This document shows, in pieces, positions 1 through 10,391 of a DNA stretch of 64,000 nt (position 1 is the stretch's first letter; every line of letters starts with the position of its first letter). Location of the stretch: contig OX393579.1 of the NCBI GenBank assembly GCA_947652605.1, positions 23,891,674-23,955,673 of the forward strand, written 5' to 3'. The DNA comes from Elmis aenea. Its lineage: Eukaryota > Arthropoda > Insecta > Coleoptera > Elmidae. The notes beneath the pieces are model-generated. The model was not told the origin of the DNA. It worked only from the letters and a program-made list of their open reading frames with translations, and did no database searches. The translations under genes and the position numbers were made by a program.

Positions 1-1926
1 ATGGCGTTTTTAAGAATAGAAAAGTAACTGTCGCCTAAAAAATGATTTAAAAAAAAAATTTACCATTAAATTCCTTGGCATTCCATCACATAAGTTTTCC
101 TTGATCCGCTAAATATTTTTAGAACCCAAAAGATGTTTCTACTTAAGAACGAAAATAATTTTTTTAATTTTTACTCTATATTTTTGAATGGTTAGTGTTA
201 TTTGAATTACACAAAGTAGATTTGAAATCGTCCTAAAATTATGCACGTATTTGCTCGTTAAGTTGAGCCATGGACATAGCATATATTTTAGCATTAATCA
301 TGTATATTTAATATTACCGCCTTTTTGTGCATTACTTGCATATATTTACACTGTACTTATTTGGCAATCTCTCCGCTTACTTAATTAAATATTTTTTGGG
401 GTTTATGAAACGACATGTTTACTTAACTGTGAAGCAGTTGAGTTTTTTTTTTGTACCCGTCTATTTGGGCTGTATATCTCATGTTCTCTCATAATATTTT
501 TCTTTCGTCGGGTGCTTCTTTTATGCTCTCCTACCATGTTCTTCTTGGTCTACCTTTTTTTCCCCCCTTATTTCATACACCCTCCTTGTTAGTCTTTCGT
601 CTGACATTCTTTGTATGTATCTTAAGCATTTTGGTTGTTTTACTTGTATTTTTGATTCAACCGATTTAATGTTCAATTTTTTTTAAATACTTTATTCTTC
701 ATTTTATCTTCCTTGGTTTTTCCTTCAATTTTTCTAAGAAATTTAATTTCCCTGACATTGATTCTGCTTTTGTGTTTGCCTGTTTCATATAAAATACTTT
801 ATGTAGAAAAACTGAACGTTAATAAAATATCTGGGTAATGTAAATGAAACTAAAATGAAACTGCTATGATGTGTACGTCTTGTATAAAAATGTTTAATAT
901 TTACAAAAATAAAAAACGCTGACTACAGAAAGCTTTGCATATTAAATAGAACGAGCACAAAAAAAAACTCATTTACAAGCTGTTTTGTGAAATTAATATC
1001 AAATGTAACCTTAACCAAAGGAAATATTTACGTGTTATACTAATATAAATAACAGGAAAATGCTTATTCTGCACTAGCTTTTGTAATGTGTTAAAGTTAA
1101 TTATGTTTTCCTAGTATGAGAAAGTAAAAATGTATACACAAAATAAATAACTTTGGCCGCGGGTAAGCTGAATTTTCGTGAGCATTAAAGTATACACTTT
1201 TATTTAATTAAATAACGCCTGAAATTAATTAAAAGGGAAAAAATTGCCAGCTCTGTGAAATAGTTATGCACGGATGCGCTTGAAAATTCGGATAACGACT
1301 GGGAATAATTAACATGTATTGCCTCGGCCAATCTCGTGTTCATTGAGGGTGCACGGGTGCAAGTAATAAAGTAATTCTATTAAAATTGCGAGTTCAATTT
1401 AGCGTTGCAAAATGTTTACCAACTATGGGAGGATAAACTGTTACTACAGTTTGTTAAATTTCCGTGGAGCGTTTAAATTTAATTGCCTTATAATATACAT
1501 TGCTTACATTATAACTGTTTAAAAAAACTACCCCAAGTTTTTAATATTAACCGACAAATGAGTTTTCAAATACTAACTATAATATATGCATATTGCAGTG
1601 ATTTTTCAAAATCTAAACTCGTGTGTTGACATATGTCTTTGAACAGGCTGATTAAATTTTATAGTCATTAATAATATCAACGCAGATATCATGTTTGTAA
1701 CTGTTTTTATTAAAAAAAAATATATTGAAAGATTTTGGTTTTTACGCGGTAATTTTTTTTTATTAATAAAATTCTTACTCCTAATAGGTACAATAGTAAC
1801 TTTTTAATCTCTTACTCTTGGTTTTTAAAATTTTTATTCCAAGTCTTCCGGTTTAACGTTTTTTTTTTTTAGATTAGATAACTCTATTATTTAAAAAAAA
1901 AAAACTTTGGTATTTCTTATGGACTA
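1..1926. other. AT-rich non-coding DNA, no recognised feature
   Basis: No frame of convincing length or composition is present. The 72-residue plus-strand frame at 451-669 is a pyrimidine-rich run giving hydrophobic residues and resembles no family I know. The part from about 1140 to 1420 is slightly less AT-biased and holds several TTAATTA-type cores, which homeodomain proteins can bind, but such cores are common in AT-rich DNA. Confidence 0.6.
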
Positions 1927-2555
1927 TACAGGGTGTGTAAAAATTGGCGGAAGCGCTACACGTGGCGATGTTCTTCGTAAAATTCTAAGTCGAAAATCTT
2001 AATACGAAAATGTTGTACCATGCTTGCTGTGTCTGCAAGAGGTCCTCAAAGTTTTGACATTTAGTCCTTTAATAAGCGTTATTATTTAATACTTGCAAAT
2101 GAAAAAGCTGCAATTTGGAATAAAAATAAATTTCGAACAGTATTTTTTCCAAGATATTGTGTTCTTCCTTTCAAAAATTGGTGTTGAAAATATGTAAATC
2201 ACTGATTTGAATGAAAATAATACATATGGCAACATTGTCATTAGCTGTCATCTCTGTTTTTCTCGTAATTATTTCTAGTTTGTGTTTTACGATACCCAAA
2301 AGTTTGCAGCTATGTTTACGAACTGAAGGCTTTCAGTTCGAACAAAAATTGTAAATACCTAAGTAAAAATTGCTGATAAAAAAATGTCCAAACGCAAATC
2401 AATGTATGCAATGTTGCCAATTTTTTCTTTCTTTAAATAGTTCCTGAGGCCATAGGAAGCATGGTACAACATTTTTGTATCAAGATTTTCGACTTAGAAT
2501 TTTACGAAAAACATCGTCACGTGTAGCGCTTCCGCCAATTTATACACACCCTGTA
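1927..2555 (+). mobile_element. Family A TA-flanked MITE, copy 1 (intact)
   Basis: Non-autonomous DNA element bounded by TA on both sides. It opens with CAGGGTGTGTAAAAATTGGC at 1929 and closes with the inverted counterpart ending CACACCCTG at 2553. The terminal inverted repeats are about 100 bp and carry the subterminal phrase GGCGGAAGCGCTACACGTG. The interior is unique and codes for nothing. Two more copies lie at 8445 and 39411, and the third has exactly the same overall length (629 bp with flanks). TA duplications and these ends point to a Tc1/mariner-type mobiliser. That assignment is inferred, because no transposase is encoded. Confidence 0.9.
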
Positions 2556-4722
2556 TATTTAATTTTTACAGTTTTTTTTTTTAAATATATTTGTTACATA
2601 TTTACAATATTTGCACAATTTAAGCCAACTTTGTAGAAAAAAAAAACAAAACGCGCTTTGGTTATAAAAAATAAAACAACCTTTTTCCCATGATATAGAA
2701 CTTTATTAAATTTGCAAATAAACGTTATAAATGCTGCTTAAACAAATTCACAAGTTCATAACAAAAAAGTTATCTAAAGATAATACGCTTTTATTTTTAC
2801 ATCAAATATGACAAATTTTACTATTGTAAGCTACCGTACCAACCAGGCTTAACAACCAAAGGAGGAAATACGTTTTGCTTTTTGTCAGGATGCAACAGGA
2901 TCAAAATTTAATTTCCTTTTTAATCGGAAAGTATTCAACTTCTGATTGTTAAGCAGTTTTATATTTTTGATTCAATATTTCGATTTATAATGTAAAACGT
3001 TTTACGGTAGTGTCGGAACAACCAATTTGTATAGCAAATTGTTTAAGTTGTTTTCATTTATTTGGTAGTTTTAATTTGTTAGTGAATTGTTTTTTTTTCT
3101 CGGTGCCTTTAATAAAAGAAGTTTTTCCCTCACGTTAAAAGAGCAATTGTTTAGAATTTAATTAAGTAAATTAGATACAAAACAATTGTTTTAAAGCCTC
3201 GCCCTTTCGCAAAGTGACCATTAATAAGAAACGAGTGTCGTTTGTTTTACTTGAAATACATCAAAATTAATTTTCTGGGATCTTGTTAAATTGAAATATT
3301 CTTTTTAAGGATAATAATTTCTCGTGTACCCAACATTACATCTAGTCTCAAAATAATGGTGATAGATTTTCATCCTCGTTTATGGGTCTTTGTACGTTGA
3401 AAAATTTAATCAATCATTGTTATTGGTTATTATTGTTAAGATATGGAAGGGTCGGTTTTGCTTTTGTTTTTAATCCGTCGTATGACTCGCAGTTTCGAAG
3501 AGGTATTTAGTTACTTACCCTGAAGTTACAAGTGAGTTATTACCCGCTCTTCATCTTTCTTTTATGTAAGAATTTATGAAGTCCCGAGAGTGTTTTTGAA
3601 GATATTTGCGCCCGCTCATCTTGCAAAATAAACTTACTCTCGCATTCTGCTTTTAATTAGATGTAATATTTAACATTCTACATTTTTAATAACTCGTTGC
3701 GCTCATGCATTGCAAAGTATATACTTAACTCGGCCTTTTTTCATCCTAACCGAAAATATAGGTAATTAGATCGGAGTGGTCGTGATGGGGAAGTTGCGAA
3801 TTTTTAAATCTTTGGTATCTCGATAATTTAGATCTAATTTGCGTCAGAAGTGACGCACATTTCCTTTGTTAAAAATGACTGTAATCCATTATCATTATCT
3901 CTTCCACACCTACAGTTGATAATGATGAATAATATTAATGTGGATAAACATCATTTTTATAGAAAATCGTAGTTAATCAGTTTTGATTAGTTTTGAGTGT
4001 ATGTCTTCCGTTCGATTAATATTGGAACCCGTCGCGACATCATAAATGTTAAAAATATGAACCTTTTGTGGGACTAATAAAATTTAGAATCGATTTATTC
4101 TATTTACGGAACTTCGTCTATCGGAAGCTCCTGTAACATGGCCACCATAATTGAATTCCAAATTCTATATTTCGTGTAGAATTTAAGCAGCGTGAGTAAA
4201 AATTTTAGAAAATTATTGGAAGCGTTGTTTCTTGCACATTTTTTGTTGAAAATTTCGTTAATAAAATATTGGCTTGTGCGTAGTTAACCGAAGAATATAT
4301 TTTTAAAAAGTTTATTATACAGCTAAAATAGTCATAACAAGTATAGTTTCTGTTCTTAATTTTGAGCTTAACATATTAGAGCATTAATTAATAATAGATA
4401 CATCACAAGACGACAAACGAACACTTAATAATCATATGTAACGTGACAACACATACTTAAGTTATTAACGATGAGTCAGTTAAGTAATGCCAAAAATGCT
4501 GTTCGTTGTCACATAGGTACAAATTTAAAAAAAAGAGAGACATACGAAAATGCAATTTATTTTTGCAAGGTTTTTCATTGCAAAAACAAAACTGTTTTTC
4601 CCAAAATTTTGAGTATCATGTCAATTTGTTAATTGCCATGATTCTCAAAATACTAATACTATGAATAGGTACTAAAAAATTGTAAGAAAATACATATATT
4701 TCAAGCTTCTATTCACTTCACA
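2556..4722. other. AT-rich non-coding DNA, no recognised feature
   Basis: No long frame and no repeat matching the other families of the window. A short palindromic TGCGTCA/TGACGCA pair occurs near 3841-3857. Otherwise I see only poly-A and poly-T runs. Confidence 0.55.
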
Positions 4723-4744
4723 TGTTTGTTTGTTTGTTTGTTTA
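4723..4744. repeat. (TGTT)n microsatellite
   Basis: Five perfect tandem TGTT units occur immediately before the foldback segment that follows. The tract is short, so it is probably polymorphic but of no evident function. Confidence 0.9.
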
Positions 4745-4857
4745 GATGAAATCTTGCAACTCAATTTTGATCCACTCCAACATATCTGATTAACTTGAAA
4801 ATTTGCATGCATAGGTACATGGTCTTCGTGACATTACACTTAAACACTTTTCTACAA

Positions 4858-5200
4858 TCAAGATGGCGGCTTCAATATGGTGGACAATTTTTGTCGTAAT
4901 ATCAGTCGCTTAGACGCAAAACCCGACAAGTCACACTTTTTTTTGAAAATGAGTTTTATATATCATTGGATTCCCAATGCAGGCCTTTTTGTTAAACATA
5001 CATTTGAGGGTCAAAAGTCGACTAGTTTTACGTAATTCACTAATAAAATTTCACCTCAGATGCAAAAACCGACACATGCCCTAAGGTTTTTGGTGGACTT
5101 GTCGGGTTTTGGGTCTAGGCGACTGACGTATAATATGGCTCAAAGTTGATATCTATAGGTTTTTTGGATTCAGAATAGCTGTGCCAATATGGCGGAGATG
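4858..5200. repeat. Foldback segment with inverted AAACCCGACAAGTC arms
   Basis: The stretch around 4894-4932 (TCAGTCGCTTAGACGCAAAA and onward) reappears inverted around 5095-5135 (ACTTGTCGGGTTTTGGGTCT and onward). The arms also carry ATGGCGG near 4863 and 5191. The spacer is about 160 bp. It is probably a decayed transposon-derived inverted repeat. I could not define its termini or a target duplication. Confidence 0.5.
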
Positions 5201-5258
5201 ACTAAAACGGAAATAATAAATAAGTGAAACAAATTTTTTTAAAACAAGCTTTTATTAA

Positions 5259-6019
5259 CCCCTTAACGTACGCGCGCGCTCGTGACGTCTACGAGCGCGC
5301 CGTACTGGCAATTTTACACGCGCTCGTATACGTCCCGAGCGTCCGTTGCGTGTAATGAAAACATCTTTATTTGCTCATTCTTTAGTTCATTTCATGGAAA
5401 ATTTCTTTATAGTAGTTTACTATTGCATAGTAGATGTCGCAGTATCGAATTATTAAAATATTTTGACGTTATTTTGAATTATTATGGTTACCGGTCTTTT
5501 TTGAATTGTTGTCCGTGTTACGCAGGTGGACTAAATTCGAATGTTTTACGGATATCTCTGTTACCGTAATAGTTAGCAAAAATCTGATATCGGTCTCTAG
5601 GGTTATTTTTTTGAGATGAACACGCCCGTGTTATCAGATTTTTTATATCACTTTCCATTTTGGCACTAGACGAAAAATTAAATTTCAACGTTTTTGAAAA
5701 TTTACCATAACTTGATTATTTATAAAAATAAAACTAAATGTTATAGAGGTTTATCGTAAACAGTTTTATCCTTAATTTTCATTTTTTTCTTTATTTTTCT
5801 CCATTTTTGACGACGTTAATTGTTTAGATTTCCGGTTCTTGGAAGTTTTTGACAAAACATTCATTTTTAAAACTTGTGCCCCCCAAGTTAAAATATAATT
5901 GCTGCGCCACTGAAAATTGTTTTTTTTTAATTAATTATGTCCTAGCAATAAATTTCTTCAATAAAAAAAAGTGATTATTTTTTGACCGACTTGTCGAAAT
6001 TTAAGTGTACGTTAAGGGG
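5259..6019. mobile_element. piggyBac-type MITE with TTAA target duplication
   Basis: The element runs from CCCCTTAACGTAC at 5259 to its perfect 13-bp inverted partner GTACGTTAAGGGG ending at 6019, and is flanked by TTAA at 5255-5258 and 6020-6023. TTAA targets and CCC-initial ends are the hallmark of the piggyBac superfamily. Just inside the left end a 10-bp perfect hairpin stem, GCGCGCTCGT/ACGAGCGCGC, spans 5274-5300. No transposase is encoded. The 95-residue frame at 5282-5569 runs across the hairpin and a captured repeat and is taken as chance. A family B fragment sits inside at about 5519-5800. Confidence 0.85.
5519..5800 (+). repeat. Family B left-arm fragment inside the piggyBac-type MITE
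   Basis: Starting at TACGCAGGTGGACTAAATTC this segment matches the left arm of the family B element at 14104 for about 270 bp, including GATATCGGTCTCT and CCATTTTGGCACTA. No right terminus is present. It either inserted before a deletion or was captured as filler when the MITE formed. Confidence 0.75.
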
Positions 6020-6349
6020 TTAAAATGTACTTAAAAAAGAAATATTCCTAAAAGCTTGTCGCGAGAAGGTCATAGTTATTTAATACGACATTAAAATAAT
6101 CCTATTTCTGTCGAATTAAATACCTATGAACTTTTCGCGACAAGCTTTTAGGAAAATTAATTTTCTTTTTTAGTACATTTTAATAAAAGCTTGTTTTTAA
6201 AAAGTTTCAACTCTTAAATGTCACATCGAAAAAAAAAGAACATCAACACAGGATAACTCCCATCTATTAGTAGGCAGTGAACATGTAAAATGATTTTTGC
6301 TTATTTAAAGAAAAACTACAAAAGTAAAGCATAACAACTCATATCATTG

Positions 6350-6735
6350 AAACGAGAAAAAATAACCTTTTTAATAAGACCATAGCCAACTATGACTTCC
6401 ATTTAAAAAAATGCAAGTTTGTGCTATAACTCGCAAATCGAGAGTGCTATGAAAATTTCGTTAACATATTTGAAATCTACGTAATAACATCTATAAAAGC
6501 AAATTTTTATTTTGGTTCTAACTCATATGGTTACGGAATTATTCAAGTTTGAAAAAATCGACCTTTTTCAGTTTTTTCAAAATATTTCAAAAAGTTGATG
6601 ACGTAGGTCAAATTTGAAAATGGCATCAGATTTTTCTTTAAATTCTGCACAAATTTGCTAATTTAAACGTTTCTGTATCTCTAATATTAACGGAGTTACC
6701 CATACAACAGGTTAGAAAAATGGGCACTCTGTATA
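6350..6735 (-). repeat. Family H-related right-arm fragment
   Basis: This segment matches the right arm of the family H element at 47790-48168: AATAAGACCATAGCCAACTA, then an AAGTTTG/ATAACTCGCAAATCGAG core, then GGAGTTACCCATACAACA, ending at GGGCACTCTGTATA. The left half is missing, so it is a truncated and diverged relative. Confidence 0.7.
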
Positions 6736-6779
6736 GTATTTTTTTTTACTTAATCGTAATTCGGTTAATGTGCACCTTA

Positions 6780-8269
6780 TACAGGGTTATTCAAATTCGA
6801 GGCCCACCATGGGGATCTCGCTTATTATAATAGCTAGAGTGTAGGTTGAAATTTGGCAAAGTTGCTAAACTTGATGCTCATTGATAATCCAAAGAGAAAT
6901 TGAAAATATCTCAAACCGTATCCGAGAAAATTAAGAAAAACTGGAAAATGCGATTTTTGAAAATCGTCTATAACTCCTTTGGAATTTGAAATATTTTAAA
7001 TGTGTAAAGACATTGCCCAAGCAACTTTTCAAGCCGAATCGAATGGTCGTCACAAATTTTTGCTAGATTGATTCATTTTTGTTTTATGACAACCAACTTT
7101 GTTTTTGCTTATGGACGCAATTTTTGCTATTTACATAATCAAATAGCATTAATTTTTCTGAATCCATTGAGATATCACACATGGTATTTTACTTCTACAT
7201 TAATTGTCAAATTTGAAAAAATACGTTTCAAACAATAACTATCAATCAGGTAGGCCGGTCATTGTAGTTTATGTTGTTTCTCCATGACTACCAATCAACA
7301 AACTAAAAGTCTGTTACTTGTCACATTAATAAATTCGTAAAAATGAACTTTAATTTTTTATTCATTGAATAGGAACTCTACACTGTTAAGTCAACGATAT
7401 GCAGAAACATATCCAGATAAAAGACAACCCTCGCACACATATTTTTGTTCGTTGCGCAGAAACAGGGAAATATGAGGCTTTTGCTAAAATTAGAGAAAAA
7501 TATGGCAGAAAGGTTTCAGATAATAATTTAAAAAAAACATTTTTATTACAAACATATCCGAAAAAAACACTATTTTTCTATGTTAAACATAAACTTAAGT
7601 AAATCTGTATAAAGCATGTGATAAAGTATAACAAAACTTAAAAGAACGGTATAAAAAATTCGGAGCATATCGCGTTTTTTTTTCGCTATTAAAGTTAATA
7701 TTTACGAATTTATTAATGTGACAAATAATAGGCTTTCAAAACTTTGAGTTTGTTGATTGGTTGTCATGGAAACAACATAAACTGCAATGACCGGCCTACC
7801 TGATTGATAGTTATTGTTTGAAACTTAATTTTTCAAATTTGACAATTAATGTAGAAGTAAAATACCATGTGTGATATCTCAATGTATTCAGAAAAATTAA
7901 TGCTATTTGATTAAGTAAATAGCAAAAATTGCGCTTATAAGAAAAAACAAAGTTGGTTGTCATAAAACAAAAACGAATCAATCTAGCAAAAATTTGTGAC
8001 GACCATTTGATTCGGCTTGAAAAGTTGCTTGGGCAATGTCTTTACACATTTAAAATATTTCAAATTCCAAAGGAGTTATAAACGATTTTCAAAAATCGCA
8101 TTTTCCAGTTTTTCCTAATTTTCACGGATACCGTTTCAGATATTTCCAATTTCTCTTTGGATTATCAATGAGCATCGAATTTAGCAACTTTGCCAAATTT
8201 AAACCTATACTCGAGCTATTATAATAAGCGAGATCCCCATGGTGGGCCTCGAATTTGAATAACCCTGTA
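6780..8269. mobile_element. Family I TA-flanked long-arm foldback element
   Basis: The left end, CAGGGTTATTCAAATTCGAG at 6782, pairs with the inverted right end (TTTGAATAACCCTG) at 8267, both next to TA. Arms of about 575 bp (6782-7354 and 7688-8267) are nearly perfectly complementary and flank a 333-bp unique spacer. The spacer carries a lysine-rich 67-residue plus-strand frame (7399-7602) that resembles no family I recognise and could be chance. A transcript of the whole unit would fold into a 570-bp hairpin. Decayed relatives are at 36984-38904 and at both edges of 60172-64000. Confidence 0.88.
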
Positions 8270-8444
8270 TATTTAAATTTATGAAATTCAATCAGCCTTT
8301 TATCTATTACAATTATAAAAATTTTCATTGTGTATAAATTAAATTACATAAATTGATCAGACTGTATAACAATAAACTAATAATGAACTGCCATGTATGA
8401 TACATTGGCTTGTTTGTTGGGGGCAAGTGCACTCATTACTTTTA

Positions 8445-9337
8445 TACAGGGTGTGTAAAAATTGGCGGAAGCGCTACACGTGGCGATGTTCTTCGTAAAA
8501 TTCTAAGTTGAAAATCTTAATACGAAAATGTTGTACCATGCTTGCTGTGTCTGCAAGAGGTCCTCAAAGTTTTGACATTTAGTCTTTTAATAAGCGTTAT
8601 TATTTAATACTTGCAAATGAAAAAGCTGCAATTTGGAATAAAAATAAATTTCGAATAGTATTTTTTTCTAGATATTGTGTTCTTCCTTTCAAAAATTGGT
8701 GTTGAAAATATGTAAATCACTGATTTGAATGAAAATAATACATATGGCAACATTGTCATTAGCTGTCGTCTCTGTTTTTCTCGTAATTATTTTAGTTTGT
8801 GTTTTACGATACCCAAAAGTTTGCAGCTATGTTTACGAACTGAAGGCTTTCAGATCGAACAAATATTATAAATATCTAAGTAAAAACTGCTAATAAAAAA
8901 ATGTCCAAACTAGATATTGTGTTCTTCTTTTCAAAAATTGGTGTTGAAAATATGTAAATCACTGATTTGAATTAAAATAATACATATGGCAACACTGTCA
9001 TTAGCTGTCATCTCTGTTTTTCTCGTAATTATTTCTAGTTTGTGTTTTACGATACCCAAAAGTTTGCAGCTATGTTTACGAACTGAAGGCTTTCAGTTCG
9101 AACAAAAATTGTAAATACCTAAGTAAAAATTGCTGATAAAAAAATGTCCAAACGCAAATCAATGTATGCAATGTTGCCAATTTTTTTTTTCTTCAAATGG
9201 TTCCTGAGGCCATAGAAAGCATGGTACAACATTTTCGTATTAAGATTTTCGACTTAGAATTTTAAGGTTTTCGACTTGAAGATTTACGAAGAACATCGCC
9301 ACGTGTAGCGCTTCCGCCAATTTTTACACACCCTGTA
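8445..9337 (+). mobile_element. Family A TA-flanked MITE, copy 2, with internal tandem duplication
   Basis: This copy has the same ends as copy 1 and lies between TA dinucleotides, but is about 264 bp longer. The excess is mainly a direct duplication: 8668-8909 is repeated at 8910-9152, both beginning CTAGATATTGTGTTCTTC and ending ATGTCCAAA. A smaller repeat of the GATTTTCGACTT phrase sits at about 9243-9285. The two 242-bp units differ by scattered substitutions, so the duplication is not recent. Confidence 0.88.
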
Positions 9338-10389
9338 TATTTTTTAATAATTATTGCTCGTAATTGTCGTTCTAAAGTAACTGGATTCTCACACGTTATT
9401 TACGTATTACACAGGTCTTGAATTACACACAATGATTATTACACCATAAATAAAAAGAAAACAATAATTTCAATAACTTCTTTATTTTTCAACTGCTTGA
9501 ACATTTCTCGGTGGTTTGTCTTTAACTGCCATAACCCAACTCCCCTCAAACGGTCCATGGCGCCATCTATTACACGTTGCGTCTTTCTCATCCTTTCCTT
9601 TAAGCACGTATCTCACAAATCTATTAACAAATCTTTTGTTGATTGGCAAAACCCAAACAATTACGCTCTACATCCCAAGTGGTGTTGAACGCAGAATTTT
9701 AACGTTAGTAAATATTAGTAAAATATAACTAATTGACGCCAGGCAGTATCCTAAGTGATGTTTTTGCTAACACACATACGCTTACAGAAACGTCATAAAC
9801 ATTTACGTAAAGCCGAAGTTTAAACTTTCAGAATTTATTATTTAAATAAATATCATGATTTTGAATCAATATGGTGTAATTTTCTGATAAATATCGTCAT
9901 TAATTATAACAAAAATTTTCGCGTTGTAAACATCGAGAAGCGCTCAGAGTTCTTGTTTATTTTTTATAAATAACTTTTCAAAGTATCTATATTTCTGGGT
10001 CGAAACAGCGGGTGTTAAGCGCCTCATTAAACCCGCTGAATTTCATTATCACCGTAATTTATGATGGTCATATCATGGAGGTTACTACTGGTTAGCTAGC
10101 GGACCCTCTGAATACGAGCTCTTTCAGGATTAAACTTTATATTGATTGATATTACCCTAGTTATTATTATAGTTTCACTAAAAGTTAATTATTACAGCAG
10201 CTATAATTTGACATAGTAATATCCGGTGCACTACATACCGCGAATTTGTTTTATATGTTGGGTTTGTTATTCTTGTTCTTTAATCGATTTGCATCCGGTC
10301 GTGACAGACTTGTCGAAGGGACGAATTTTTGTCGGATTAAAGTCCCTTAGGCAAGAATTATTTCTTGGAGGGGTACCCATTTTCAAAGC
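9338..10389. other. Non-coding DNA, no recognised gene
   Basis: Two overlapping plus-strand frames at 9497-9728 lie in slightly GC-richer sequence (GGCGCCATCTATTACACG) but are short and match nothing I know. An 8-bp stem, CAGCGGGT/ACCCGCTG, around 10006-10038 could form a small hairpin. Confidence 0.45.
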
Positions 10390-10391
10390 TA

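Larger units (their letters stand above)
5225..6212. repeat. Older palindromic repeat interrupted by a piggyBac-type MITE
   Basis: After removing 5259-6019 and one TTAA, the left flank (AAACAAGCTTTTATTAA at about 5242) continues directly into AAATGTACTTAAAAAAG at about 6022. The same sequence recurs inverted at about 6160-6200 (TAGTACATTTTAATAAAAGC). The inner halves (CCTAAAAGCTTGTCGCG at 6050, inverted at about 6137) also pair. The host was therefore a short palindrome. One arm is split and the other is intact, so the intact arm shows the original site. Confidence 0.75.

Noticed and set aside
5282..5569. 95-residue plus-strand frame
   Set aside because: It starts in the GC hairpin of a piggyBac-type MITE and ends in a captured family B fragment, with no protein similarity.
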